From positions 1 to 49,459 of the forward strand of contig JADHXR010000038.1 in assembly GCA_016782865.1 (NCBI GenBank): 49,459 bases of DNA, in the 5' to 3' direction. This DNA is from Phycisphaerae bacterium (GTDB lineage: Bacteria; Planctomycetota; Phycisphaerae; Sedimentisphaerales; Anaerobacaceae). The translations under genes and the position numbers were made by a program. Of the stretch, positions 1 through 7,127 are shown piece after piece. Position 1 is the stretch's first letter. Every line of letters begins with the position of its first letter. The notes under the pieces are model-generated. The model was not told the DNA's origin, did no database searches, and was given only the letters and a program-made list of their open reading frames with translations.

Positions 1-257
1 TCGGCCTGTTTGGCATCCTGACCGTCTCGACCAAGGAGACTGCGACAGCCGCTTCGGTCAACGCCGCATCACTGAGCATCGGCGCCGCTGCGACCATCGC
101 CGGCTCGCTGGGAACGAGACTGGGCGTAGCCGTTGTCACCACAACCAGTGCGCCCCTGGCCGGCGTGACCTCGCAACATGCGATCGTGTGTCTGGTGGTG
201 CTGGTTGTGGTGTTGCTGGGAATCGGCGTCGCCAATCTGTATGTCGCTCTGGACTGA
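1..257 (+). CDS. C-terminal tail of a membrane-anchored ECF-type sigma factor (5' partial)
   Basis: An open frame runs in from the left edge (first full codon at 3) to a TGA at 255-257. The visible 84 residues begin with LFG and an Ala/Thr/Ser-rich stretch, followed by a strongly hydrophobic helix (HAIVCLVVLVVVLLGIGVA) and a short NLYVALD tail. The Ala-rich part resembles the region just after sigma region 4 in the sigma factor at 37855-39717 (LFGKMTAATEATAAS there, LFGILTVSTKETATAAS here). I infer a sigma factor whose DNA-binding part lies outside the window and whose C-terminus is one membrane helix with almost nothing beyond it. The GLUG gene starts 41 bases downstream, so the two may be co-transcribed. 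The sigma domains themselves are not visible, so the family call rests on this tail similarity. Confidence 0.6.
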   Translation, partial: GLFGILTVSTKETATAASVNAASLSIGAAATIAGSLGTRLGVAVVTTTSAPLAGVTSQHAIVCLVVLVVVLLGIGVANLYVALD

Positions 258-298
258 AAGAAGAGAAAAGAGAACTGTACTATGGAGGGAGAGTCAAA

Positions 299-3217
299 AT
301 GTGCGAGATGAGTTTGAAAAGAGGCATGATATTGATGACGTGTTTGGCGTTGCAGTCCGTGGTTTCATCTGCAGAATTCGCCGGGGGCACTGGTGTGCCA
401 AACGATCCATACCAGATCGCTACGGCAGAACAATTGGTCTCGATTGGGTCCGAACCCACTCTGATGGACAAGCATTTCGTCCTAATCAATGATATTGATC
501 TGGCGGGCTCGGAATGGTACCCCATAGGCATCTTCAACGGTGTCTTTGATGGAAACGACCGCGTCATCTCAAATCCGTGCACCACTTTTCCCGATGGCCT
601 CGAATGTTCGGGTAGGCCTTTATTCGCCCGTACGGGTGACCGGGCAATCATCAAGAATCTGATTCTTACGAACTCTGCGGTTATTCCAAGTCCACGCTCG
701 GGGTATGCAGGGGCTCTTGTCAATTATAATGCCGGCACGGTCAAAAACTGCCGTGTGCAGGCGACACTCACAGGTAGCGAGTGTGGCGGGCTGGCGGGCC
801 AGAACACGGGCCTCATTATGTACTGCGATGTGACGTGCTCAATCAGCAGCGACAGTGGCGTGAGGCAAACCGGCTGTCTGGTCGGGGAGAATCGCGCCGG
901 ATCAGTCTTTGCGTGTAAAGCGACAGGGTCAATCACGTGCGGCTATTACAGCGTATATGTTGGCGGTCTGGTGGGCGCCAGCATCTCGGACGCATGCGTA
1001 ATTGCCTGTTCGGCAGATGTTAACATAACGTGCGGGGACAAGTCTGAACGAGTGGGGGGGCTCGTGGGAGTCAATTGGGGCACAGTCGTTGCTGAAAGCC
1101 ATGCATCTGGTGTGCTGACTACAGGTGCGCAATGCAAGTACGTCGGTGGACTGGTGGGAGAAAATGGATCAGGAGTCCTGCACTGTTACGCCTCCGGCGC
1201 AGTTGTCGTGGGGGATGCTACAGTGGATTCGGGCGGTCTGGTCGGCAGTTTGAGTTCCCAGGGCAAGGTTACCGACAGCTATTTCCTGGCCCCGTCCGAT
1301 GGAGGCGGCCCGGACAACGGCATCGGCACCTCGCTCACAGATTTTCAGATGAGGCAGCAAAGCAGTTTTGTCGGATTGGACTTCGCCACAAGTATCCAGG
1401 ATGGCGTGACTGATTTATGGGTGATGTCCGCCGGCGGGGGTTACCCGGTTCTTAACATGCTCAGTGGATACGACCCCCCTGTTCTGGCCGGAACGGGCAC
1501 AGCCAACGATCCCTATCTTCTCGACGCGGCTGAACAGCTTGGATTCGCAGCGCGCAATCCTGGCGCTTGCTATCGCTTGGTTGCTGATCTGGATCTGGCC
1601 GGAATCGTATCGACTACGGCCGCTGTACCACTTATCTACGGCCGCTTCGACGGCAACGGCCATACCGTTCGAAATCTCACCATGGCCGGCGGCAGCTATA
1701 TGGGCCTGTTCGGAACGGTTTCAGCGCACGCGACTGTGGTAGACCTTGGCGTGGTCGATGCAAATATCGCAGGGTCGGACACCTCACGACACGTCGCAGT
1801 GTTGGCGGCTATGAACAAAGGTGCGATTGCAAGATGTGCTGTCATCGGCACAGTGACGGGCGGTGAGCAGGTTGGCGGCCTTACGGGTGAGAACGAAGGC
1901 GAAATCACGGATTGCTACGCCACTTGCAGCATCACCGGCGCACGGCACGCCGGAGGCCTGGTGGGGGAGAATAACGGAACAATAACGAACTCATACGCCA
2001 ATGGGCAGGTATCAAGTTCGAGCGATGAATGGGGTATTGGCGCTCTCGTGGGGTACAATGGCCGTGGGAGTCTCGTGAACTGCTTCTGGGAGAAACGTGA
2101 CGGCATGGTAATAGCCGGCGACCTCTGCCAGGGACTAACGACCTCACAGATGACGGATCAGGAAGTTTACGGCCTCAACGGCTGGGCTGAGAATCCGAAC
2201 TGGGTAATCGACAGTGGTAATGACTACCCGCGTCTGGCATGGGAGGGCTCGCCGGGTCAGCCCATTCCCACACCGACCATGGACTGGCTTGCGGGCAGTG
2301 GAACACCGGAAGCCCCGTACCTGATCGAGACTGTTGATCAACTCAAACTCATAGGCATCGCAAGTATCCTCTGGGACAAACACTTTGCCCTCACCTCCAA
2401 TCTGGACTGTGGCGGGGTACAGCTTGAACGCATCGGCGTCTGTCCGGGTACGGGATTTAGCGGAGATTTCGACGGCGCAAACCATCGCATTACGAATCTG
2501 ACGCTCGGTTCCAACTCATCGAGACAAAGGAACCTGGGGCTGTTCGGATATATCGATCCCGAAGGCTGCGTGAGTCGGCTCATCATGGAAAACGTCCGGG
2601 TCTCGTGTGGGGCTCTCAGCGGGCCGGTTGCTGCTCTCGCTGCGGAAAACCAGGGCAAGATCGTAAATTGCGGTGCCGCAGGTTCACTGGATTGCGGCGA
2701 CACATGCTGGTCTGTCGGCGGGCTCGTAGGCCGCAACTATGGGATCATGGATTTGTGTTATGCCGATGTGGCGATTAGCGCCGGCAGCGAATCTCGGACA
2801 ATAGGTGGTTTGTCGGGAAGCAACGACGGTCATATCGCCAACTCCTACGCACTCGGACCTGTTCACGGCGGCTCTGCCGTCGGCTCGCTTGGTGGACTCG
2901 TGGGAATCGCCGATGGGCCCCTTGTCCATTGCTACGCCGCCGGCCACATCACTCGTGCCGCGACCATCCAATATGGGCTAATAGGGGGGCTCGTTGCCCT
3001 TGGCTCCTCCACAAGCACTATGGTCTCATGCTATTTCCTTGGGCCGGACAACCATTTGGGCGCCAAGTTGTCCGACGAACAGATGAAGGAGCAGGCGAGC
3101 TTTGTCAGTTGGGATTTCGTGGGTGAGACCGCCAACGGCACCGATGATATATGGTGGATTCTCGAAGGGGAGGACTATCCACGGCTGCAGTGGGAACAGA
3201 TCGAAGCAGGGCAATGA
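299..3217 (+). CDS. Secreted GLUG-repeat surface protein, three repeat blocks
   Basis: This encodes 972 residues with an N-terminal signal peptide (basic start, hydrophobic MILMTCLALQSVVSS, mature end near AEFAGG). ATG 299 is chosen because GGAGGGA at 284-290 sits 8 bases upstream and the signal peptide follows at once; the frame is open further upstream, but without signal character. The protein has three similar blocks. Each opens with a (G)TG-x-NDPY-L/I motif plus a 'DKHF.L..DIDL' segment and continues with GLUG repeats of the type GGLVGENxGTIxNCYAxG. GLUG proteins are cell-surface or extracellular and are often linked to adhesion or carbohydrate contact; no catalytic site is visible. There is no dockerin or sorting signal at the C-terminus (ends WEQIEAGQ). 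It is related to the GLUG proteins at 34409 and 45978. It is probably co-transcribed with the upstream sigma-factor tail. Confidence 0.85.
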   Translation: MCEMSLKRGMILMTCLALQSVVSSAEFAGGTGVPNDPYQIATAEQLVSIGSEPTLMDKHFVLINDIDLAGSEWYPIGIFNGVFDGNDRVISNPCTTFPDGLECSGRPLFARTGDRAIIKNLILTNSAVIPSPRSGYAGALVNYNAGTVKNCRVQATLTGSECGGLAGQNTGLIMYCDVTCSISSDSGVRQTGCLVGENRAGSVFACKATGSITCGYYSVYVGGLVGASISDACVIACSADVNITCGDKSERVGGLVGVNWGTVVAESHASGVLTTGAQCKYVGGLVGENGSGVLHCYASGAVVVGDATVDSGGLVGSLSSQGKVTDSYFLAPSDGGGPDNGIGTSLTDFQMRQQSSFVGLDFATSIQDGVTDLWVMSAGGGYPVLNMLSGYDPPVLAGTGTANDPYLLDAAEQLGFAARNPGACYRLVADLDLAGIVSTTAAVPLIYGRFDGNGHTVRNLTMAGGSYMGLFGTVSAHATVVDLGVVDANIAGSDTSRHVAVLAAMNKGAIARCAVIGTVTGGEQVGGLTGENEGEITDCYATCSITGARHAGGLVGENNGTITNSYANGQVSSSSDEWGIGALVGYNGRGSLVNCFWEKRDGMVIAGDLCQGLTTSQMTDQEVYGLNGWAENPNWVIDSGNDYPRLAWEGSPGQPIPTPTMDWLAGSGTPEAPYLIETVDQLKLIGIASILWDKHFALTSNLDCGGVQLERIGVCPGTGFSGDFDGANHRITNLTLGSNSSRQRNLGLFGYIDPEGCVSRLIMENVRVSCGALSGPVAALAAENQGKIVNCGAAGSLDCGDTCWSVGGLVGRNYGIMDLCYADVAISAGSESRTIGGLSGSNDGHIANSYALGPVHGGSAVGSLGGLVGIADGPLVHCYAAGHITRAATIQYGLIGGLVALGSSTSTMVSCYFLGPDNHLGAKLSDEQMKEQASFVSWDFVGETANGTDDIWWILEGEDYPRLQWEQIEAGQ

Positions 3218-3234
3218 CCCCGAAGTGCTGCTGA

Positions 3235-4404
3235 TCAGTTCCCGGCAGACTCATCTGTCAACTCCTGTATTCGGTCTCGCAGGTACTTTTCGCTTTCGTT
3301 GCCTTGCCAGTTCAACTCACCGTACCACCAGTAGCGAACGTAGCTGTTCTTGTCGATGAGGTAGGTGGTGGGCCATGTGTGGTTGCCCCAGGCGTTCCAG
3401 GCGACGCTCTCGTTGTCGATGGCGATCGGATATTCCATGCTGGCCTGCGCCGCCTTTTCCTTTACCTTCTCGGCATCTCGCTCTCGCTCAGTCTCGGGCC
3501 TGTGGATTCCAACAATGCCGAAGGTATCGGCGTCGAAACGTTTGAGCCAGTCGTTGTAGTATGGTAGCGAACGTATGCAGTTGCCGCAGCCGAAAGCGTA
3601 GAAGTGGACGACCGTAACCTTACCTCCCAGGCCGGACAATCTGGGCGGAGATGAGTTAATCCAGGTTTCTACCTCGATTTCGGGAGCCTTGCAGGCGACG
3701 CTCCTGACCTGCGACAGACTGATAGGTTGTCCCATGAGTGTGGTGAGAGCGTTTTGCTGAAAGACGCTCAGGACGGCCATGATGTTCTGCCGAGCTTCGG
3801 CCCGCACCTGCTGGATGTGCGCAAGCCTTCCTGATTCCGCGCGTATTTGTGGATTCAGCCGTAACTCAGCGATTCTCTTGTACCCGGTGTTCAATAACGC
3901 GACCATGTTGCCGATCTGTTCAGCGGAAAGTCTCAGTTGCGTGGCCACTTCGGGTTCAAGCAGGGCCTCAATACCCTGCGCCTGCCAGACAATCTGGTTG
4001 AGCCTATCCGTTTGGCGCACGGACAGAATCTCTGACAGTCGCCTCCTGAGTTGACTGACAAGCTGCTCGGCCTGCTCATTGCGTTTCTCAGGCGGCAAAT
4101 CGCGCAGCCGCCACAACGGCAGGTCTACCTCGTCGACCGCCTTCTCAATTTGAGCAACTGTTTCGGGCGCCAGCCTCAACTCTCTGTGAATTCTGCCGGA
4201 TCGCAGAAGACTCGTAATAGGGTGTGGAATGGGGATCAGCCTCTGCGTCGAAGGTTCGCCATTTGTTGCTGCGGTTCCAAGCGTCTGCAAAGCTACAGAT
4301 AGAATGACCACCACAGAAAGTGCTTTGCGTACTGTGTCGGGGCCGAAAAGGGACCGGTTTGAGTACACCATCGCTGGTCGAATTCTCTCTGGCTGCTTCA
4401 TCAT
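3235..4404 (-). CDS. Membrane-attached TlpA-like thioredoxin-fold protein with N-terminal helical domain
   Basis: The protein has 389 residues. ATG at 4404 is preferred over upstream starts because AAGGG lies 7 bases before it and a hydrophobic export segment (ALSVVVILSVALQTLG) follows at about residues 28-43. Residues about 50-225 are helix-rich, with two 'LRLAPE/LRLSAEQ' phrases like those of the Spy/CpxP-like helical domains common in planctomycetes. The C-terminal part is a redoxin domain: VHFYAFGCGNCIRSLP gives a CxxC site at Cys273 and Cys276, with the later WPTTYLID cis-proline region and a DxNSYVRYWW strand. It should act in the periplasm on thiol-disulfide exchange; the partner is unknown. 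The CGNC centre differs from the usual CPxC or CGPC. It faces the GLUG gene tail to tail, 17 bases apart. Confidence 0.8.
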   Translation of the reverse strand: MMKQPERIRPAMVYSNRSLFGPDTVRKALSVVVILSVALQTLGTAATNGEPSTQRLIPIPHPITSLLRSGRIHRELRLAPETVAQIEKAVDEVDLPLWRLRDLPPEKRNEQAEQLVSQLRRRLSEILSVRQTDRLNQIVWQAQGIEALLEPEVATQLRLSAEQIGNMVALLNTGYKRIAELRLNPQIRAESGRLAHIQQVRAEARQNIMAVLSVFQQNALTTLMGQPISLSQVRSVACKAPEIEVETWINSSPPRLSGLGGKVTVVHFYAFGCGNCIRSLPYYNDWLKRFDADTFGIVGIHRPETERERDAEKVKEKAAQASMEYPIAIDNESVAWNAWGNHTWPTTYLIDKNSYVRYWWYGELNWQGNESEKYLRDRIQELTDESAGN

Positions 4405-4525
4405 GTTGGGCCCTTCATGGGCGTCTTCTGTTCTGCAATCTTCATCACAATACGAATGCATACCACCCTGGAACACCAAATGTTCGGATCCGGTAGACAG
4501 GACTTCAGTATCACGTCAGATTTGG

Positions 4526-4544
4526 CCTGCCGAAAAGAGGCAGG
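4526..4544. other. Short perfect stem-loop between two minus-strand genes
   Basis: CCTGCC, a 7-base loop, then GGCAGG form a perfect 6-bp hairpin between the spondin-type gene and the thioredoxin gene. The T-rich tract precedes the hairpin on the minus strand, so it is not a classic Rho-independent terminator for the upstream gene. The role is unknown. Confidence 0.3.
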
Positions 4545-4642
4545 AAAAAGGGTAAGCCGTAGCTCACCCCAGTAACTCCTGCCAATACGGCAACGCCCCA
4601 GTATCTCTCAATGATAGGAGGAATGCGCGAGTGCGGACACAA

Positions 4643-5068
4643 TCATGGCCCTTCTGCCACAACGGGCTCGATGATGATCCGGGCGATGACGGTGTAGGGC
4701 AAAGTGAGATCAGCCGCGACGAGATCGAACACAATGTCAGCCGGACCGGTCCCGCCGAGAATGACCGGGTCGCTTCCGGGATTGCCATACGACCCGAGGT
4801 ATCCCGGATGCGGCAGCACGGGGCACATCGTTGCAATGCCGGTGTTTGGGGCCGTTTGATTGATGAAAGCCGCATCCATCTCCGTGTTCAGTTCGGTGCC
4901 CGCATCCCAGACCATTGATCCGAGAATCGTGATTATCTTTTTGCCGTTGAAGTTGCCTGCGACGTCAAACAACTCGATGCCCTGTGGATTGTGATTGCCA
5001 ATGAAAGCGTCATTCGAAGGGATGATCATGCTTGCATAGCTAAGCGTTGTTTTAGCCAAACCTTTCAT
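4643..5068 (-). CDS. Spondin_N-type domain protein, apparently lacking the first half of the domain
   Basis: The protein has 141 residues. The start at 5068 is set by a strong AAAGGAG eight bases upstream. The sequence matches the second half of bacterial spondin_N domains: the SYASMIIPSNDAFIGN strand, a 'GIELFD' segment, the acidic LWDAGTE-like signature (VWDAGTELNTE), then APNTG, and a C-terminal strand TVIARIIIEPV. Full-length domains have roughly 80-100 more residues before the 'SNDAF' region plus a signal peptide; neither is present, although the frame stays open to 5203 with unrelated sequence. The product would therefore start inside the domain and stay in the cytoplasm unless the real start lies elsewhere. 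The upstream sequence is part of a duplicated segment (see 5165-5280), which suggests rearrangement removed the original 5' half. It may be a remnant rather than a working gene. Confidence 0.55.
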   Translation of the reverse strand: MKGLAKTTLSYASMIIPSNDAFIGNHNPQGIELFDVAGNFNGKKIITILGSMVWDAGTELNTEMDAAFINQTAPNTGIATMCPVLPHPGYLGSYGNPGSDPVILGGTGPADIVFDLVAADLTLPYTVIARIIIEPVVAEGP

Positions 5069-5164
5069 GACAGAATCTCCTTTCAATGACTTATTCATTT
5101 CTGATGATTGATAATGCTCATCAACAAAAGCTACCTTCTCACCGCGCCGAACGTTGTAGCAAAG

Positions 5165-5280
5165 GCGCAGTACCACCGTGGAATTCTTCTCGGTACCGAC
5201 CAAATAAGAAAATCACTAATGAGTCGCAGAAGAGATGCAAACCTTACATCCAATCCGATTTTTTTATCCGGTTTTTTCTC
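5165..5280. repeat. Imperfect direct repeat, copy A (old anti-sigma gene end plus flank)
   Basis: This copy aligns with 5413-5527, sharing landmarks such as ACCGTxGAATTCT, CTCGGTAxCGACCAAA, CTAATGAGTCG, AACCTTAC and AATCC in the same order; about three quarters of positions agree by eye. In copy B the right-hand end is the last codons of the zinc-finger gene; copy A ends at an equivalent TAA on the minus strand after a lysine/arginine-rich tail. Copy A therefore looks like the decayed 3' end and downstream flank of a second anti-sigma-like gene. The rest of the gap 5069-5492 holds no convincing gene. Confidence 0.6.
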
Positions 5281-5412
5281 AAACCCTCTATTCCGCACTT
5301 TGTATTCAGGCTCCGAATCTTCGTGACAATCAAACTAAAGCGAAGTAGCCTCAACTTCATATAAGGTGATTTCCTTTCCTGTCGGACTTGATTCGTAGAT
5401 ACGCATGCAAAA

Positions 5413-5527
5413 GCGCAATGTTACCGTAGAATTCTGCTCGGTATCGACCAAACAACAAGATCGCTAATGAGTCGGCAGGTGGTGTGTGAACCTTACGTGG
5501 AATCCAGTTTTTCGTGGATTTTCTTTG
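5413..5527. repeat. Imperfect direct repeat, copy B (overlaps 3' end of anti-sigma-like gene)
   Basis: This is the partner of 5165-5280. It spans the stop codon of the zinc-finger gene and about 80 bases of its minus-strand downstream flank. The conserved part outside the coding region could be a shared regulatory or terminator segment, but no clear hairpin was seen. Confidence 0.6.
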
Positions 5528-5765
5528 AAATTCTCCCCCGCATCTCCCTCGATTGCTTCTCATCGACCAAAGAAGACGCTGTTTCATAGTACAGTTGGGG
5601 CTCTTTCAGCCTGAGCAGAATGTTGCGCATGAACTTCAATTGTTTCTTGTACTTGCGGCAGACTCTGCAAATCAGCAAATGGAAAGACAAGGCACACCGC
5701 TCGGGCCTGTTTAGCTGTCTTTCTTGCGAGTTCGAGATCAGCTGCGAGGCCTGGTCGCATCGCAT
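5493..5765 (-). CDS. Small zinc-binding anti-sigma-like protein (ZAS/zf-HC2 type), orphan
   Basis: The protein has 90 residues starting MRCDQASQLI. It has the zinc-binding anti-sigma pattern: Cys3, then His29-x3-Cys33-x2-Cys36 in ALSFHLLICRVCRKYKKQL, followed by a basic, helical tail. Proteins of this size and layout usually follow an ECF sigma gene and hold that sigma factor inactive through the zinc module. Here the upstream neighbour on the same strand is missing: a plus-strand gene begins at 5947. ATG 5765 is chosen because the domain begins there; the frame is open up to 5948, but that extension is compositionally poor and unlike the family. No strong ribosome site was seen. It is a cytoplasmic protein, and its sigma partner would have to be encoded elsewhere. 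Confidence 0.65.
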   Translation of the reverse strand: MRCDQASQLISNSQERQLNRPERCALSFHLLICRVCRKYKKQLKFMRNILLRLKEPQLYYETASSLVDEKQSREMRGRISKKIHEKLDST

Positions 5766-5875
5766 TGTCAATATCAGGACAATATCAAGTTGTTGCCCTG
5801 TAGAGGCTGGCTTTGTGGTTGAAATTCTGTCGCTGTGATGCTGAGATTTTGGTAATCTTTTTGGCGGGAATTCGC

Positions 5876-5903
5876 TTGTCTTTGGAGGGTGCAACGGTAT
5901 AAT
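5876..5903 (+). promoter_or_regulatory. Candidate sigma-70 promoter for the 5947-7009 pair
   Basis: TTGTCT (5876-5881), a 16-base spacer and a perfect TATAAT (5898-5903) lie ahead of the membrane-protein gene. The predicted start near 5910 would give a leader of about 37 bases. Confidence 0.55.
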
Positions 5904-5946
5904 GGTGGACGATTGGATACTTTGGGTACGTTGAATGGATTCCACC

Positions 5947-6753
5947 ATGGCAAAGAACCGGGGAAAAAAGGCTCTTTATGAGGTGATGAGCAAGGCTCGG
6001 GCCAAGCAAGGCTACGGCAAGACCCTTGAGCAGATGCACCTGAAAAAAACTGAAGAAGTAAGGCCGGCTGTCAAGCAGCCAAAGCCTGCCGCTGAAAAGG
6101 CAAAGGCCGCCGCGGATTGGTGGAAGAAGCCGAGAATTGCCCAGTTCAATGCGGGTAGATTCGAGTTCTCGGTGCCGTACCAGGTCGCAATTGTGTTGGG
6201 TTTGGTTCTCGTGATGCTGTTGTTGGCCTCCTATCGCCTGGGACAGAATTCGGTTGTGCCCGGGCGGTTGGCGACCGGCGAACCGGGCCAGGAAGTGGAA
6301 AAGATCGATCAGGAAAGCACCGCAGAACTGGCGACGGCCAATATGCCGGAGCCTGCTTCACCGGTTGAATACGTAGCGCCGAAGCAGGGCGTGCCGCTGA
6401 ATGAAGATGTGACTCGGGATGTTGAAGAAGAAGTAAAGCCCGTCAAGCCAAAGGGCAAGAATGCGATTGTTCTGGCTCACTCCGGCAGGATCGTCGATCT
6501 GCATCCAGTGGTGGAACATTTTGCCAAGTACGGGGTTATGCTGAAGATCGACTCCCTGGAAGGCGGGAAGTATCTGTTGCGAACTGTAGAAGAATTCGAG
6601 AGTGACCCGGCGGAACCCGGGACAGATGGATTTAGAATTAAAAGTGAAATTATCAGGGTCGGACCCTTGTACAAGGGCAAGGCGCCGGCCGGTCTTGACA
6701 CGTTTGCGCCGCATTATTTTACCGATGCATACGGCAAGAAAGTCGAAGATTAG
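5947..6753 (+). CDS. Conserved planctomycete membrane protein with SPOR-like C-terminal domain
   Basis: The protein has 268 residues from the ATG at 5947 (MAKNRGKKALYEV); an in-frame ATG at 5935 adds four residues. The first 70 residues are basic and Lys/Ala/Pro-rich and probably cytoplasmic. A single transmembrane helix (VAIVLGLVLVMLLLASYRLG) lies near residues 76-97. A low-complexity acidic linker follows. The last 100 residues form a compact domain (NAIVLAHSGRIVDLHPV, YLLRTVEEFESDPAEPGTDGF, FAPHYFTDAYGKK). That domain resembles the C-terminal part of an uncharacterised protein family recurrent in planctomycetes, with a vaguely SPOR-like strand/helix order. No enzymatic motif is visible. 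The next gene starts 19 bases downstream, so the two probably form one transcript from the promoter at 5876-5903. Confidence 0.7.
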   Translation: MAKNRGKKALYEVMSKARAKQGYGKTLEQMHLKKTEEVRPAVKQPKPAAEKAKAAADWWKKPRIAQFNAGRFEFSVPYQVAIVLGLVLVMLLLASYRLGQNSVVPGRLATGEPGQEVEKIDQESTAELATANMPEPASPVEYVAPKQGVPLNEDVTRDVEEEVKPVKPKGKNAIVLAHSGRIVDLHPVVEHFAKYGVMLKIDSLEGGKYLLRTVEEFESDPAEPGTDGFRIKSEIIRVGPLYKGKAPAGLDTFAPHYFTDAYGKKVED

Positions 6754-6772
6754 TTTTTAGGAGAATTGTTGA

Positions 6773-7009
6773 ATGTCGATTGATCCTTCATTGAAAATCA
6801 AGGGCGCCCTGTCGAGGCATCGCAATGTTTTAACGCGGGCAGAGCGCATTGAAAAGCTAAAAGACGAAGAGCGATGGTCCGAGGGTGATTCCCTGCTCGG
6901 ACTGCAGAAAGTAGCTCATCGCAAGAGTCACGCCGGCCGCAAGGAAAAGGATGCTCCCGCCAAGGAAGCGGTTGCCGAAGGCGAGACAGAGAAGGCAGCG
7001 TCCGAATGA
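6773..7009 (+). CDS. Small basic protein (PVC-type)
   Basis: The protein has 78 residues. The first 50 match a short conserved family of Planctomycetes and Verrucomicrobia: MSIDPSLKIKGALSRHRNVL, then a 'TRAERIEKLK' helix and a 'W.EGDSLLGLQKV' segment. The remaining 28 residues are a charged, Ala/Lys/Glu-rich tail without clear conservation. TAGGAG at 6755-6760 supports the start. The function is unknown; the size and basic core fit RNA or ribosome contact, but this is inference. It is probably co-transcribed with the membrane protein 19 bases upstream. Confidence 0.8.
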   Translation: MSIDPSLKIKGALSRHRNVLTRAERIEKLKDEERWSEGDSLLGLQKVAHRKSHAGRKEKDAPAKEAVAEGETEKAASE

Positions 7010-7050
7010 TCGGAAGGTTAACGGCTGAGGGTTTACGTCACAGGCAAACG

Positions 7051-7080
7051 TTGATCCCGGCATTCACAGACAACTATAAC
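7051..7080 (+). promoter_or_regulatory. Candidate promoter of the 7128-14908 gene run
   Basis: TTGATC (7051-7056), an 18-base spacer and TATAAC (7075-7080) precede the first PQQ-like propeller gene. The predicted leader is about 40 bases. The next four genes follow at short distances, apart from a 152-base gap that holds a repeat. Confidence 0.45.
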
Positions 7081-7127
7081 GAGCTAGCAATCAAGAGCCT
7101 CTTCCACGCACGAAAGACAGGTGAGAA

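Noticed and set aside
299..3217. Regularly spaced GGxVGE-type repeats as a possible CRISPR or DNA tandem array
   Set aside because: The repeats are protein-level GLUG motifs with varied codons; DNA-level repeats with spacers are not present here or at 34409 and 45978.
5357..5587. 76-residue minus-strand frame, and a 39-codon ATG frame at about 5243-5359 minus
   Set aside because: Both lie within or beside the diverged repeat and lack family features; the zinc-finger gene in another frame explains the conserved part.
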